DNA of 64,000 nucleotides from Thalassotalea sediminis (GCF_030295915.1 NZ_AP027361.1:2170001-2234000), one strand, 5' to 3'; shown: positions 36,597-47,380, counted from the stretch's first letter. The notes: a model not told the origin generated them from the sequence alone. Made by a program: numbers and translations.

Positions 36597-37898
36597 CTAT
36601 TTACGTTTCTTTTTACCTTTTAGTTTCTTCTTTGCTTTAATGTTCTGCTTTTGTTTTATGGCAATATTTTTTTCACGTGTTGCTTGATAACGATTTTTGC
36701 TCTCAGAGACTTTCTTAGGTGAAGCAGTTTGTTTTTTCTCACTCATTGGATCAAATTCGTAGCCGGGTAATACCACATAATCAAATTTTCGTTGAATAAG
36801 TAACTCAATATTACCAAGAAATTTTTCGTCTTTAGGGCTTACTAATGAAACCGCGGTCCCTGACTTGCCAGCTCGACCTGTACGCCCGATACGATGAACA
36901 TAATCTTCTGCAAGAAATGGTAAATGAAAATTCACCACGTAAGGTAAATCAGGAATATCCAATCCGCGCGCTGCAACATCAGTGGCTACCAAGACTCTAG
37001 CTTGACCAGTAGCGAATTGTTCTAACGCTTTATTACGTGCACCTTGCGATTTTTCCCCATGACACAGTACAGCTTTAATGCCATCTAGTTTTAATTCTTT
37101 CGCTAGTTGATTCGCACTTTCTCTTGTCCCTGCAAACACAAGAACTTGTTGCCAATTATTAACACCAATCAGTTCGGATAGCAGTTCACGCTTTCTCGAC
37201 TCACTCACTCGATAAACAAACTGTTTTACCTTACCGGATGTTGTATTTTGCTTTGAAACTTCAATGGTTTTAGGCGTATTAAGCATTTGTTTTGCAAGTG
37301 ACTTTACTTTTTCAGAAAACGTTGCTGAAAACAACATGGTTTGTGGCGCCACTTTAATACTGGCTCGAATCCTATCAATGTCGGTAAGAAAGCCCATATC
37401 AAGCATACGATCAGCTTCATCAAGTACCAAGTACTTTACCTGAGACAAAGAAACATTACGCAATGTTAAATGTTCCAATAAACGACCAGGTGTCGCTACT
37501 AAAATATCAAGACCACTCTTTAGCATATTTGCCTGGGCAGCCATTTTTCCACCACCATAAATAACACCAGAATTGAGCGGCAAATTTTGACTATATTGTT
37601 TTATATTTTCAGCAACTTGAATAGCAAGCTCGCGGGTTGGCGTTAAAATAACAGCACGTAAAACAGACTGTTGTTCATGTTTTTGCTGTGCTAGTAAATC
37701 AAGTAACGGCAATGTAAAAGCCGCGGTTTTACCTGTGCCTGTTTGCGCACTCGCTAAAATATCCTGCCCACTTCTAATCGCAGGAATTGCTCTTTGTTGT
37801 ATAGGTGTTAAGGATTTATAACCACAAGCTTTCACTGCCCTTAATAGTTCAGCCGACAAGCCAATTGCATCTACACTCACTTTATTCACCTTAGCCAT
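36597..37898 (-). CDS. DEAD-box ATP-dependent RNA helicase (RhlE/SrmB type)
   Basis: The 433-residue protein shows the full motif set: Q motif (TPIQQRAIPAI), AQTGTGKT (motif I), PTRELAIQ (Ia), GGG, TPGRLLEH (Ib), DEAD (II, DEADRMLDMGF), SAT (III), then the C-domain motifs ATDVAARGLDIP and HRIGRTGRAGKSG. A Lys-rich tail (about 385-433) gives non-specific RNA binding. Members remodel RNA, for example in ribosome assembly or mRNA decay at low temperature. The exact subfamily (RhlE or SrmB) cannot be settled by eye. The zinc-ribbon-like gene follows at once. Confidence 0.94.
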   Translation of the reverse strand: MAKVNKVSVDAIGLSAELLRAVKACGYKSLTPIQQRAIPAIRSGQDILASAQTGTGKTAAFTLPLLDLLAQQKHEQQSVLRAVILTPTRELAIQVAENIKQYSQNLPLNSGVIYGGGKMAAQANMLKSGLDILVATPGRLLEHLTLRNVSLSQVKYLVLDEADRMLDMGFLTDIDRIRASIKVAPQTMLFSATFSEKVKSLAKQMLNTPKTIEVSKQNTTSGKVKQFVYRVSESRKRELLSELIGVNNWQQVLVFAGTRESANQLAKELKLDGIKAVLCHGEKSQGARNKALEQFATGQARVLVATDVAARGLDIPDLPYVVNFHLPFLAEDYVHRIGRTGRAGKSGTAVSLVSPKDEKFLGNIELLIQRKFDYVVLPGYEFDPMSEKKQTASPKKVSESKNRYQATREKNIAIKQKQNIKAKKKLKGKKKRK

Positions 37899-37979
37899 AA
37901 AAAATCGCGCGAATTATAGCAAGTTTCACTCACGATGCAGTACTTTTATCCGCGCAGTAGTAAATATTACCTTTAGCAT

Positions 37980-39377
37980 TTACCAAATTTTCGGAGTCAG
38001 CTTAAATTTAGCTTTTTCTTCATCACTTGGTTGATAACTTGGTATCACGTTATTTTTTAATTGTTGGTGGTAATCTTTAGTAACATGAACGATAACTTTT
38101 GAAAGTAAAAATAATGCCGTTACGTTAATAACAGTCATTACACCTGTAGACAAATCAGCTAGTGCGATAACTTGCGGTAAGCTTGCTACAGAACCAAAAA
38201 TTAACATAAACAAAAAGCCAACTCTTAATATCCAGTGCCCTAAACGACTATCAAGATTTAAATATTTAAGGTTCGTCTCTGCATAAGCAAAACTCGCAAT
38301 AATTGAAGTAAACCCGAAAAATAATATCGCTAACGTGATAAAGTCACTGCCCCAAGCACCAACTTGAGACGCTAACGCCTGTTGAGTAAGTTGAATACCT
38401 TGTATACCTTGCTCTGTATTATTAAACAGTAAAATTAAACACGCTGTACAAGTACAAATAATAATCGTGTCGAAGAATACCGCAAGCATTTGAATATAGC
38501 CTTGTGATGCTGGGTGTGCTGGATATGTTGTTGCAGCTGCTGCAACATTAGGCGCACTCCCCATACCAGCTTCATTTGAATATAACCCTCGTTTTACACC
38601 TTGAACAATCGCGGCTCCCACTAAGCCACCACCCGCCTGCTCTAAGCCTAATGCAGATTTTATGATTAAAGAAAAAATACCTGGTAAATGTTCAGCATTC
38701 ATCCCCATCACTACAATGCAAATTGCAAAATAGGCAAGCCCCATAAATGGAACAATAATTTCAGAAAAGCGAGCAATGTTCTTTAACCCACCTAACACTA
38801 CCCAAGCAGTTAAAATTGCAATAAACACGCCGGTATAAATTGGCTCTACACCAAAGGAACCTGAAAATGCACTTGTTATGGAATTTGCCTGCACAGAGCT
38901 AAATACAAAGCCATAGCCAAAAAACAAACAGAGAGAAAAAGTAATCGCGAGAAACTTACTGTTTAGCCCTTTACGCATATAATAAGCGGGCCCACCTCTA
39001 TAGTTACCTAAGATATCCTTTTCTTTATAGAGCTGACCTAATAAGCTTTCTGCAAAAGCCGTTGCCATACCTACGAAAGCAATAACCCACATCCAAAATA
39101 CAGCTCCCGCACCACCAAGTGTAATAGCTACAGCGACTCCCATTAAGTTACCAGTGCCAACCCTAGCCGCTAATGAGGTGCATAATGCCTGAAAGGAGGA
39201 AATACCATGATGACTTTTTTGTCTACTATGACGTAACAAAGTAAACATATGAAAAAAATGGCGAAGTTGAATGAACTTGAGCCTAAAGGAAAACCAAATT
39301 CCACAGCCGGTTAACAGATAAATTAAAACACTACCCCATAAATAACCATTGAGTTGGCTAACAGCATCAAAAATCAC
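37980..39377 (-). CDS. Alanine/glycine:cation symporter (AGCS family)
   Basis: The 465-residue membrane protein has about ten helices and the AGCS signatures TSLAARVGTGNLMGVAVAITLGGAGAVFWMW (about 68-98) and GGLVGAAIVQGVKRGLYSNEAGMGSAPNVAAAATT. These are the Na+-dependent alanine or glycine transporters. Length is usual. It is monocistronic by position, with a short 75 bp gap from the next gene upstream. No riboswitch is seen in front. Confidence 0.93.
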   Translation of the reverse strand: MIFDAVSQLNGYLWGSVLIYLLTGCGIWFSFRLKFIQLRHFFHMFTLLRHSRQKSHHGISSFQALCTSLAARVGTGNLMGVAVAITLGGAGAVFWMWVIAFVGMATAFAESLLGQLYKEKDILGNYRGGPAYYMRKGLNSKFLAITFSLCLFFGYGFVFSSVQANSITSAFSGSFGVEPIYTGVFIAILTAWVVLGGLKNIARFSEIIVPFMGLAYFAICIVVMGMNAEHLPGIFSLIIKSALGLEQAGGGLVGAAIVQGVKRGLYSNEAGMGSAPNVAAAATTYPAHPASQGYIQMLAVFFDTIIICTCTACLILLFNNTEQGIQGIQLTQQALASQVGAWGSDFITLAILFFGFTSIIASFAYAETNLKYLNLDSRLGHWILRVGFLFMLIFGSVASLPQVIALADLSTGVMTVINVTALFLLSKVIVHVTKDYHQQLKNNVIPSYQPSDEEKAKFKLTPKIW

Positions 39378-39452
39378 AAACTTACTCTATTTAATTGTTT
39401 TCGGTAGGATATCAAAGAATTTACTTACTTTCAGTTTTCAATATCGACTAAG

Positions 39453-39731
39453 TTATTCACTGAATAACTTACGTCTAATTACTGCGATAAAAGCCGATAT
39501 AACTGCATAACCGATAAATTGTCCGCTCAAAAGTAAAATCATTTTCACTTTATAACTGAGTTCTTCGGTAAAAAAGCTAAGTAATAACATGCCTGGCGCC
39601 ATAAAAACTGAGTAGCCGGGCATGGTGATATCTGCAAAGTAAAAATGAATGGTGTGAGCCAGAACAGCTAAAACAAGCCCAAACAAACCAAAGAGTGTTG
39701 CAAATTGATATATTGATTTTCGACTAACCAT
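39453..39731 (-). CDS. Small membrane protein of unknown function
   Basis: This 92-residue protein has three hydrophobic segments (about 9-30, 38-54, 60-84) and a basic C-terminus (RRKLFSE). No family is recognised. It lies 75 bp upstream of the AGCS symporter and 155 bp downstream of pntB on the same strand. Confidence 0.6.
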   Translation of the reverse strand: MVSRKSIYQFATLFGLFGLVLAVLAHTIHFYFADITMPGYSVFMAPGMLLLSFFTEELSYKVKMILLLSGQFIGYAVISAFIAVIRRKLFSE

Positions 39732-39886
39732 ATTAAATTGACGCTTTCATATTCATTTGCTTAACAGACATGTCATTACATAGGTTTTATATACGTTTAT
39801 TAGCCCAAAACGACTGCTCAAAGGTTTATTTCTAAGGTAGTGATCAAAAAATAACAAGCGCCTAGCTTATCACTAAACGTTACACA

Positions 39887-41290
39887 TTACTTCATCGCAG
39901 CCGTAATACTCTCTACGGATGATTTTGCATCACCAAACAGCATCCTACTATTTTCTTTAAAAAACAGTGGGTTTTGTACGCCTGCATAACCAGTGTTCAT
40001 CGTTCTCTTAAATACAACAACTTGCTTTGCATGCCATACTTCTAATACAGGCATACCCGCTATTGGGCTAGAAGGATCTTCTGCGGCAGCAGGATTAACG
40101 GTATCATTAGCACCGATAACCAAAACGACATCTGTCTCTTTGAAATCTTGATTGATTTCATCCATACCAAAAACAATATCATAAGGTACTTTAGCTTCTG
40201 CAAGTAGTACGTTCATATGACCAGGTAAACGACCAGCAACAGGGTGAATAGCAAACCGAACATCAATGCCCTTCGCTTGCAATTTTTTTATCAACTCAAA
40301 AACAGGATATTGTGCTTGCGCTACCGCCATACCATAACCTGGGGTAACAATAACTGATTTAGCCTTTGACAACTGATTCGCGACGTCTTCAGCACTTATT
40401 TCTACATGACTACCGTAGTCTTTATCGTTATCCACCACAACATCAGTACCAAACCCCCCTGCAATAACACTGATAAAGGATCTATTCATCGCCTTACACA
40501 TAATATACGATAAAATTGCACCTGATGAACCAACTAACGCCCCCGTAATAATTAATAAATCATTGCTGAGCATAAAGCCCGCTGCTGCTGCAGCCCAACC
40601 TGAATAAGAATTGAGCATAGAAACAACAACTGGCATATCTGCACCGCCGATAGATGCCACTAAATGCCAGCCAAAAACTAGCGCAATAACTGTCATTAAA
40701 TACAAGGCAGAATCCATACCTCCTTGTTGAACAAAAGCTATCATTAATAAAAAGCAAAATATGCCCGCCGCCAAATTCATTTTATGTCGATGCGGTAACA
40801 TTAATGCAGAAGAATTAATAACTCCCCTTAATTTACCAAACGCTACTACAGAGCCGGTAAACGTTACAGCGCCAATAAATACGCCTAAAAAGACTTCAGT
40901 TAAATGAATATTGGCTTTAATTAACTGCTCATCTGACATAAGAACAGTGGTATGCTCAATAGAAAAGTAGCTATTATAACCGACTAAAACCGCAGCCAAA
41001 CCAACGAAACTATGAAGTATTGCAACTAACTCAGGCATCTGTGTCATTTCAACTTTCTTGGCCAACTTTAAGCCGATAACACTGCCAATGACCATCGCAA
41101 TAAAGATAAAAACAATATTGTCTACTCTTGGGTCTGCTAACGTTGCAAGCAACGCGATAACCATACCAGCAATACCATAGTTATTGCCCGCTTGCGCTGA
41201 CTCTTGCTTACTTAAGCCTGAAAGACTAAAAATAAACAGCAATGCGGCAACTAAATAAGCAGCGCCAATGATTCCTTGATTAAATTCCAT
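39887..41290 (-). CDS. pntB: NAD(P) transhydrogenase subunit beta
   Basis: The 467-residue protein has about nine membrane helices (1-270) and a C-terminal NADP-binding domain (about 290-467) with the motifs [17 protein letters not shown] and [57 protein letters not shown] typical of PntB. With PntA it uses the proton gradient to reduce NADP+ from NADH. It starts nine bases after the pntA stop. Confidence 0.97.
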   Translation of the reverse strand: MEFNQGIIGAAYLVAALLFIFSLSGLSKQESAQAGNNYGIAGMVIALLATLADPRVDNIVFIFIAMVIGSVIGLKLAKKVEMTQMPELVAILHSFVGLAAVLVGYNSYFSIEHTTVLMSDEQLIKANIHLTEVFLGVFIGAVTFTGSVVAFGKLRGVINSSALMLPHRHKMNLAAGIFCFLLMIAFVQQGGMDSALYLMTVIALVFGWHLVASIGGADMPVVVSMLNSYSGWAAAAAGFMLSNDLLIITGALVGSSGAILSYIMCKAMNRSFISVIAGGFGTDVVVDNDKDYGSHVEISAEDVANQLSKAKSVIVTPGYGMAVAQAQYPVFELIKKLQAKGIDVRFAIHPVAGRLPGHMNVLLAEAKVPYDIVFGMDEINQDFKETDVVLVIGANDTVNPAAAEDPSSPIAGMPVLEVWHAKQVVVFKRTMNTGYAGVQNPLFFKENSRMLFGDAKSSVESITAAMK

Positions 41291-41299
41291 GTGCCGCCC

Positions 41300-42838
41300 C
41301 TACTTCCGAAACATTTTTAACATGCGTTTAGTCACCACAAAGCCACCGACAATATTAATTGTCGCAATTAATATTGCAATGCCGGACAACACTTGCACAA
41401 TAAGGCTTTGATTACCCATTTGTAACAAAGCACCAACGATAATTATGCCTGATATTGCATTTGTAACGCTCATTAGCGGCGTATGTAAAGCATGAGTAAC
41501 ATTCCACACAACGTAATAACCAATCACACATGCCAATACAAACACCGTAAAATGTGCTAAAAAGTCACTTGGCGCTACACTTGCAATCCAAGTAAACAAA
41601 AGTGCTCCTCCCCCTGCAAAGGCAAGCTTTTTAACTGGGTTACTCTGCTGAACTTCTTCTTTACTCTCATTTTTGATAGTTTCTGGTTTTTTAGTAATAG
41701 TTGGAGCTGCGCTAACCTTAATCGCTGGGGGCGGGAAAGTAATTTCATTTTTATTTACGACGACCATATTTCTAATGACTTGGTCATCCAAGTTAAGCTC
41801 TATAACGCCATCTGCTTCTTTACAAAGTAACTTGACTAAATTCACCAGGTTATTCGCATAAAGCTGAGAAGATTGGTTAGGTAATCTTGAGACTAGATCA
41901 GTATAACCTATAATGGTAACCCCATTTTTATTAACAACTTTACCTGCAGTAGTTAATTCACAATTACCACCACCTGCAGCAGCAATATCAACAATAACAG
42001 AGCCAGGTTTCATTGATTTTACCATGGCTTCAGTGATTAGTATTGGTGCAGTTTTACCAGGGATCATTGCAGTTGTTATAATAATATCAACTTCTTTAGC
42101 TTGCTCTGCAAATAACGCCATCTCAGCATCTATAAAGGCCTTACTCATTTCCTTTGCATAACCGTCGTCTGTGCCTGCATCATCTTCTTCAAAGTCTAAA
42201 GATAAAAATGTTGCTCCCATACTTTCTATTTGTTCTTGCACTTCAGGGCGAGTATCAAAAGCACGGACAATTGCCCCTAAACTTCCAGCTGTGCCTATTG
42301 CTGCTAACCCTGCAACTCCGGCACCGATGATCAGTACTTTTGCTGGCGGCAAATTACCAGCAGCGGTAACTTGACCGGTAAGAAAGCGACCAAAGGCATT
42401 GGTTGCCTCAATAACAGCACGGTAGCCTGCAATATTAGCCATTGAGCTTAATGCATCTAATGACTGTGAACGTGTCATTCTAGGAACCATATCCATAGCA
42501 AGGGTTGTAATCGACTTTTCTTTTAACTTAGCTAGCAGTTCAGGTGACTGTGCAGGTGCAATAAAACTTATCAGTATCGCACCTTCTTTAATGTGGTCTA
42601 CTTCATCAAGCGATGGTGGGTTAACTTTTAGCAAGACATCACTTTGCCAACATTTCTTTTTAGGTACAACTTCAGCACCAGCGTCAATATATGCTTGCTC
42701 TTCAAAGCTTGATTTGGTGCCGGCTCCCTTTTGCACTGTGACAGTAAAACCAAGTTTAATGAGTGAAGAAACGCTTGAAGGCGATGCAGCGACACGATTT
42801 TCGCCCCGCAAAGACTCTTTTACAATACCAATGATCAT
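41300..42838 (-). CDS. pntA: NAD(P) transhydrogenase subunit alpha
   Basis: The 512-residue protein has an N-terminal NAD-binding alanine-dehydrogenase-like domain (about 1-380; [20 protein letters not shown], and [13 protein letters not shown]). A Pro- and Lys-rich linker follows, then a C-terminal membrane domain of about four helices (about 400-500, [18 protein letters not shown]). This is the PntA type with the membrane part fused, so no separate pntAB split exists. It is first in a two-gene operon with pntB. Confidence 0.97.
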   Translation of the reverse strand: MIIGIVKESLRGENRVAASPSSVSSLIKLGFTVTVQKGAGTKSSFEEQAYIDAGAEVVPKKKCWQSDVLLKVNPPSLDEVDHIKEGAILISFIAPAQSPELLAKLKEKSITTLAMDMVPRMTRSQSLDALSSMANIAGYRAVIEATNAFGRFLTGQVTAAGNLPPAKVLIIGAGVAGLAAIGTAGSLGAIVRAFDTRPEVQEQIESMGATFLSLDFEEDDAGTDDGYAKEMSKAFIDAEMALFAEQAKEVDIIITTAMIPGKTAPILITEAMVKSMKPGSVIVDIAAAGGGNCELTTAGKVVNKNGVTIIGYTDLVSRLPNQSSQLYANNLVNLVKLLCKEADGVIELNLDDQVIRNMVVVNKNEITFPPPAIKVSAAPTITKKPETIKNESKEEVQQSNPVKKLAFAGGGALLFTWIASVAPSDFLAHFTVFVLACVIGYYVVWNVTHALHTPLMSVTNAISGIIIVGALLQMGNQSLIVQVLSGIAILIATINIVGGFVVTKRMLKMFRK

Positions 42839-42937
42839 AAAAAGACCTTTAAGTTAATTATTGTTGTTTGTTAAATAATTAACCGTTTGGTGTTTAAAAT
42901 TCAAGCTATTTTAAAAATATGTTTTTAGCAAACACAT

Positions 42938-44152
42938 TTAAGGTTGTGTTTTTCGGTAGGCTTCTAGTAACTCCGTTACCTTTTTGATATCTCTATGCAC
43001 AACAAACTCTGCCAACGCGTTTTTTGTAAATTCAGCCATATCATATGGCATTTCTCGGTCTAAAAATTGAAAGATATAATCGGCACTATTAATTTCTTTT
43101 TCTACCGATGTTTGTGAACCTTTACTACCAATAATTGGTGATATTGTTGCTGTGGCCAAATTGAGCTTTTTCTGTACCTTTTGTTGTGAAAAGAAAGCAA
43201 GTAATTCTTCACTATACGGTTTACCTTCCCCTTTAGGTGTCAAAGCAAGTATCGACATGGGTGCAATAATGCTGTTGTCTGATGAATCACCTATTTGTGG
43301 AAAAGGGAAAGATCCTATTTGGTCCCTTACCTCTTGCGCAATGCCTCCCAAAGAACTACTTCCGATTAAGCTAACGCCCACTAATTCACGATAAAGTATC
43401 GGCATAATTTTGCCACCATGAATATATTTGTGGTTTTCATTAAAGTATTCACGTGAGAGTAGTGATTTTAGATAAACAAATACGTTAATAACCTCTGGTG
43501 AATTAAAAGCTAAATTACCTTCAATTAATTTTTGATATTTCTCAGCACCATTAAGCCTCAACATTAAATAATCAAACCAGCCAGCGACATGCCAAGGAGG
43601 GTTGGTACTAAGGCCAATAGGCGTAATATCATGTGCTTTAAGTGTCGTTAAAAGTTCTAAAAAGTCTGGCCAATTAACCGGAGGGGTTAACCCTAACTTC
43701 AAGAATACACTTTTTTTATAAAAAACATCCCAAACATACAAACTCAGAGGTATCGCATAGACTTTATTTTGATACTTTACTTGGGTTACGACAGCATTGC
43801 TAAACCGCCGTTCTAGGTTATGTTTATGCCAGAAAGCATCGATATTAACGACATAGTTTTTCTCAATGAAGTATTGTAGACGCTCTCCTGCATACCAATT
43901 TACAACATCAACCGAGTCAGCAATCTTTTTATAGTTTTCAAGGAGGTCTACATAATTTTTACCGTCTAACATACGTAGACGAACTTTAGCGGTTGGGTAT
44001 AATTGCTCAAATATCCGAATTTGTTGGCGTAGAACTGTTTCTTGTTTTTCAGATTGCGAAAGAACAGCAAAATTAACAATATTTTGCTCTGCATGTACAC
44101 AACTCGCAAAATACAAGGTTACTGCGATAAGTATAGTTTTGGTTAGACTCAC
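42938..44152 (-). CDS. Extracellular solute-binding protein, copy 1 (SBP_bac_1 like)
   Basis: The 404-residue exported protein resembles sugar-type periplasmic binding proteins (SBP family 1): EQLYPTAKVRLRML, VYAIPLSLYVWDVFYKKSVF and WPDFLELLTTLKAHDITPIGLS are typical strand and hinge patterns. The N-terminus (start GTG with GGGG upstream) has a signal sequence with FASC at the end, a possible but imperfect lipobox. No ABC permease or ATPase lies nearby. It is clearly paralogous to the next gene upstream (aligned motifs throughout), so the pair arose by tandem duplication. Ligand unknown; a sensor partner rather than a transporter is possible. Confidence 0.85.
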   Translation of the reverse strand: MSLTKTILIAVTLYFASCVHAEQNIVNFAVLSQSEKQETVLRQQIRIFEQLYPTAKVRLRMLDGKNYVDLLENYKKIADSVDVVNWYAGERLQYFIEKNYVVNIDAFWHKHNLERRFSNAVVTQVKYQNKVYAIPLSLYVWDVFYKKSVFLKLGLTPPVNWPDFLELLTTLKAHDITPIGLSTNPPWHVAGWFDYLMLRLNGAEKYQKLIEGNLAFNSPEVINVFVYLKSLLSREYFNENHKYIHGGKIMPILYRELVGVSLIGSSSLGGIAQEVRDQIGSFPFPQIGDSSDNSIIAPMSILALTPKGEGKPYSEELLAFFSQQKVQKKLNLATATISPIIGSKGSQTSVEKEINSADYIFQFLDREMPYDMAEFTKNALAEFVVHRDIKKVTELLEAYRKTQP

Positions 44153-44242
44153 ATTACCCCATCAGTATTACTTTACGTAACTTTTCGCAAATAAATACCC
44201 TTAATATTAAAGAGCCTTAACATAAATGCAATAATTACTTTG

Positions 44243-45499
44243 CTAGTTTTCAATGCTAAACAATTGTTTTCTTTTACTTTCTAGCTCGCTTGTTACTTTA
44301 TCAATATCATAATGTTCAATAAACTCTGCGAACTTCTCTTTGGCATATTCAGCCATTTCAAATTGCATTTCAATATCAAAATATTGGCTTTGATATTCTG
44401 CCTGCAATAACGTTTGGTAGGCAGAACTCATGAGCTCATTACTCGGTGTTCCAATCCCTTTTATCGGTGAAAACGTATAAAAATTTTCGTTTAACTTTCT
44501 TTGTACGCTTGGTAATGTAAAAAATGAAACTAACTGCATGGCACTTTTTTTCTGCTGGCCTTGCTTTGTTAATGCAATTAAAGACAAAGGTGCTAATACA
44601 CTATTATTGTTACGTGTACCCATTTGCGGAAAAGCAAAATAACCAATTTCCTTTTGTGTATGTTCTGGCAAACTGCTTAGCACAAACGTACCAATAAGAT
44701 TAACACCAACCACTTCACGATATAGCAGTGGCATCAATTCTTCGCCATCATAAAACTTATGCTGAGGAAAAAAGTATTCGTTTGTTAATAACTCACGCCA
44801 ATACTTAAAAACCTCTAACACTTCAGGTGATTTAAAAGAGCGATTGCCTTTTACAATTTCTCGGTAAATTTTTTCACCATGCAATCTCAATGTTATATAA
44901 TCAAACCATCCCGCAATTTGCCATGGATAGCGGCTCCCTAGAGCAATAGGAGCAATACGTTCAGCTTTAAGACGTTCTAATACATCAAGAAACCCTTGCC
45001 AATTTTGTGGCTCTTTTAATGATAGTCGTTTAAATAAGGCCTTTTTATAATAAAACCCCCAGACATAAGATGTAATCGGCACCCCATACACTTCGCCGTT
45101 ATAAGTCACAGCACTTTTGGTTGCACTGTTAAATTGCTGTTCAAGATCATGTGTTTGCCAAAAATGAGATAGACTCACCAACATGTCTTCTTTTACAAGG
45201 CTATGAAGTCGATCACCTGCAAACCAATTAATTACATCAATTTTATCTTTTAAGGCGAGTGTCTCTGCTAGTAGCTCGGGGTAACTGCGAGAGATTAACT
45301 TGACCATGCGAACTTTATATTGCGGATATTCTTGCTCAAAAGCATTAATTTGATCGCGATATATTTGTTCTTTTACTTTTGAAAACCCCATCATTGCAAA
45401 AGTTAAGACTTCTTTTTCTGCTTTAGCAGGCGCACTGTTCAACGATAACAAACAGCACCAAATTAAAAGTTGAAACCAATAAAACCGCTTAATGATCAT
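44243..45499 (-). CDS. Extracellular solute-binding protein, copy 2 (SBP_bac_1 like)
   Basis: The 418-residue exported protein (signal peptide to about residue 27, APAKAE) is paralogous to the 404-residue neighbour, sharing blocks such as DVINWFAGDRLHSL (DVVNWYAGERLQYF in the neighbour), VYGVPITSYVWGFYYKKALF and WQIAGWFDYITLRLHG. It belongs to the sugar-type family. It starts 11 bases after the ycgN-like stop, so it may be co-transcribed with that series, and the second copy is 90 bp further on. No transporter genes are adjacent. Confidence 0.85.
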   Translation of the reverse strand: MIIKRFYWFQLLIWCCLLSLNSAPAKAEKEVLTFAMMGFSKVKEQIYRDQINAFEQEYPQYKVRMVKLISRSYPELLAETLALKDKIDVINWFAGDRLHSLVKEDMLVSLSHFWQTHDLEQQFNSATKSAVTYNGEVYGVPITSYVWGFYYKKALFKRLSLKEPQNWQGFLDVLERLKAERIAPIALGSRYPWQIAGWFDYITLRLHGEKIYREIVKGNRSFKSPEVLEVFKYWRELLTNEYFFPQHKFYDGEELMPLLYREVVGVNLIGTFVLSSLPEHTQKEIGYFAFPQMGTRNNNSVLAPLSLIALTKQGQQKKSAMQLVSFFTLPSVQRKLNENFYTFSPIKGIGTPSNELMSSAYQTLLQAEYQSQYFDIEMQFEMAEYAKEKFAEFIEHYDIDKVTSELESKRKQLFSIEN

Positions 45500-45510
45500 T
45501 TATAGTACCT

Positions 45511-46014
45511 TTAATCTAAATCAGCTAAGGGCCATGTAACAATATACTCATCAAAAAACTCTACGTCGACCTCATTATCTTTAATCACTTTCCCTCTGAC
45601 AGACATACCTGCTTTATGCATTGCCGATTTTTTACCTTTATGCAACAAAGGATGCCAAGATGGTAAACCTCTTCCCTCTTTAATCCGTCGATATGTGCAG
45701 CTTGGCGGCATAAAAAACACATCATCAAGGTTATCCTGTGTTAATTGCACACAATCTGGCACTAATGTTGTTCTTTTTTCATATTGTGAACATTGGCATG
45801 TTTTATCATTGAGCAAATGACAAGCAATGTTCGAGTACACCATTTGCTCATTTTCTTTAATATAATCTGTTGGTTTTAGCTCGGTATCGTCAGTCGTTTC
45901 TTCGTCGTCAATAAATTTGTGTAAGCAGCACTTTGCACAACCATCGCATAAAGACTCCCACTCTTCACGCGTCATTTCATTCAACGTTTTAGCTTGCCAA
46001 AAAGGTATCGTCAT
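45511..46014 (-). CDS. YcgN family cysteine-cluster protein
   Basis: The 167-residue protein has an N-terminal cysteine pattern WESLCDGCAKCCLHKFIDDE and later CHLLNDKTCQCSQYEKR and PDCVQLT, matching the YcgN/UPF0260 family, whose cysteines probably bind zinc or an iron-sulphur cluster. Function is not known. It follows the MltB-like gene with a 42 bp gap. No odd features. Confidence 0.9.
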   Translation of the reverse strand: MTIPFWQAKTLNEMTREEWESLCDGCAKCCLHKFIDDEETTDDTELKPTDYIKENEQMVYSNIACHLLNDKTCQCSQYEKRTTLVPDCVQLTQDNLDDVFFMPPSCTYRRIKEGRGLPSWHPLLHKGKKSAMHKAGMSVRGKVIKDNEVDVEFFDEYIVTWPLADLD

Positions 46015-46056
46015 GTAATTAGCCTCAACTACTGTCGTTACTGCGCGTCTATTATT

Positions 46057-47091
46057 TTACTGAATAGGCGGAAATTTTATTCGATCAGATAAATGCCCAA
46101 CTGAACTAACAAAATAGTAAGAAAGGTTCCAATGCATTAAGCTCTTATAGTTATTATACGCCAAATACACACGACCATTTTCATCATCAGGGTAAACCAA
46201 AGCGGCTTTTATATTCACTTTTGGTAAGTCAGTACCATCCGCTCGTCTAACCCCTAACGCTTGCCACTGTGACATGTTTTTTTCTTTCTTTGCCCAAGCT
46301 TTTAACCAGTTTGCCCTACCACCGGTTTTTTTTGGGATCGCTAACGTATGGTCAAATCCTGGCGGTAGTTTCACTTGCCTACCCCAAGTGTAATTACCAT
46401 TCCAACCTTCTTGCACCAAATAATTCGCCATCGACGCGAATATATCAGCCAAGTTATTCCAAATATCTTTTTTACCATCACCGTCGCCGTCAACGGCATA
46501 AGCTAGAAATGAGCTTGGCATAAATTGGTTCTGTCCCATTGCGCCTGCCCAAGAGCCTTTCATCTTATCAACAGTAATATGCTCTTGTTCGAGAATAGTC
46601 ATCGCTGCCCAGAGCTCTTTTTTAAAGAATGCCTCTCTGCGCCCTTCGAACGCTAATGTGCTTAAGGCAGAGATGACATTATAGTTACCCGTTATCTTAC
46701 CAAAATTTGTTTCTAGCCCCCAAAGTGCAACAATAAACCGCGGTTGTACACCGTATTTTTCTGTCACTTCTTTTAACAATGCCTCATGCTTTTTATACAA
46801 AGCACGGGCTTTATTTACCTTCCATGTTGGCACACGTTTAGGTAAATAGGTATCAAGCGTTTCTACAATTTCAGGTTGGCTTCTATCTGCTTTAACTGCT
46901 CTTTTGTGAAAGGTGACTCCCTTAAAGCTACTCTCGATAAGTTGATCTGAAAATCCTTTTTTCTTCGCTTCTACTTTTAATGTTTCAACATAACGAAGAA
47001 AATTTTCTTTTGTTAACTCAACACCCACGCTAACGAAGGTTGTAAATAAAAGGACAGTAGCAACGAGGTAACGTGAAATTCTGTGTTTCAT
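46057..47091 (-). CDS. MltB-like lytic murein transglycosylase
   Basis: The 344-residue exported protein (signal peptide to about residue 23) has an SLT-like fold with the catalytic Glu in FIVALWGLETNFGK, followed by NVISALSTLAFEGRR and GSWAGAMGQNQFMPSSFLAYAVDGDGDGKKDIWNN, the MltB-family landmarks. It cleaves peptidoglycan strands to 1,6-anhydromuropeptides. No C-terminal peptidoglycan-binding domain is evident in the 344 residues. The cysteine of a lipobox is not seen, so it is likely soluble periplasmic. Confidence 0.92.
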   Translation of the reverse strand: MKHRISRYLVATVLLFTTFVSVGVELTKENFLRYVETLKVEAKKKGFSDQLIESSFKGVTFHKRAVKADRSQPEIVETLDTYLPKRVPTWKVNKARALYKKHEALLKEVTEKYGVQPRFIVALWGLETNFGKITGNYNVISALSTLAFEGRREAFFKKELWAAMTILEQEHITVDKMKGSWAGAMGQNQFMPSSFLAYAVDGDGDGKKDIWNNLADIFASMANYLVQEGWNGNYTWGRQVKLPPGFDHTLAIPKKTGGRANWLKAWAKKEKNMSQWQALGVRRADGTDLPKVNIKAALVYPDDENGRVYLAYNNYKSLMHWNLSYYFVSSVGHLSDRIKFPPIQ

Positions 47092-47101
47092 AGTATTACT
47101 C

Positions 47102-47380
47102 TTAATTTGCAGCTTTGTTCGCCGCTTTATGTTCTGCTAATAAATCTTCTTTAGGAGGAGGTAATTGCAAGTAAAACCCTTGTTCGAGTAGGCTCTCTCG
47201 CACTTTATCAATATCTGCAAAACCGAGTTTTTCTTTTGTTTGTAGATTTACAATAGTGACTAGTGATGGTTTACCAAACATAGCCATTAACGCTTCTGGT
47301 ACATCTGTAAAGTCATCTCTTTGTTTTACAAATAAGTATGTTTGTTCTTTCTTCGTACTTTTATATATTGCAGTTAGCAT
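47102..47380 (-). CDS. ycgL: YcgL domain protein
   Basis: The 92-residue protein matches the small YcgL family: MLTAIYKSTKKEQTYLFVKQRDDFTDVPEALMAMFGKPSLVTIVNL is typical. Function unknown. It is 51 bp downstream of rnd and 10 bp upstream of the MltB-like gene. The YcgL-YcgN pairing near the MltB-like gene is common in Gammaproteobacteria. Confidence 0.9.
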   Translation of the reverse strand: MLTAIYKSTKKEQTYLFVKQRDDFTDVPEALMAMFGKPSLVTIVNLQTKEKLGFADIDKVRESLLEQGFYLQLPPPKEDLLAEHKAANKAAN

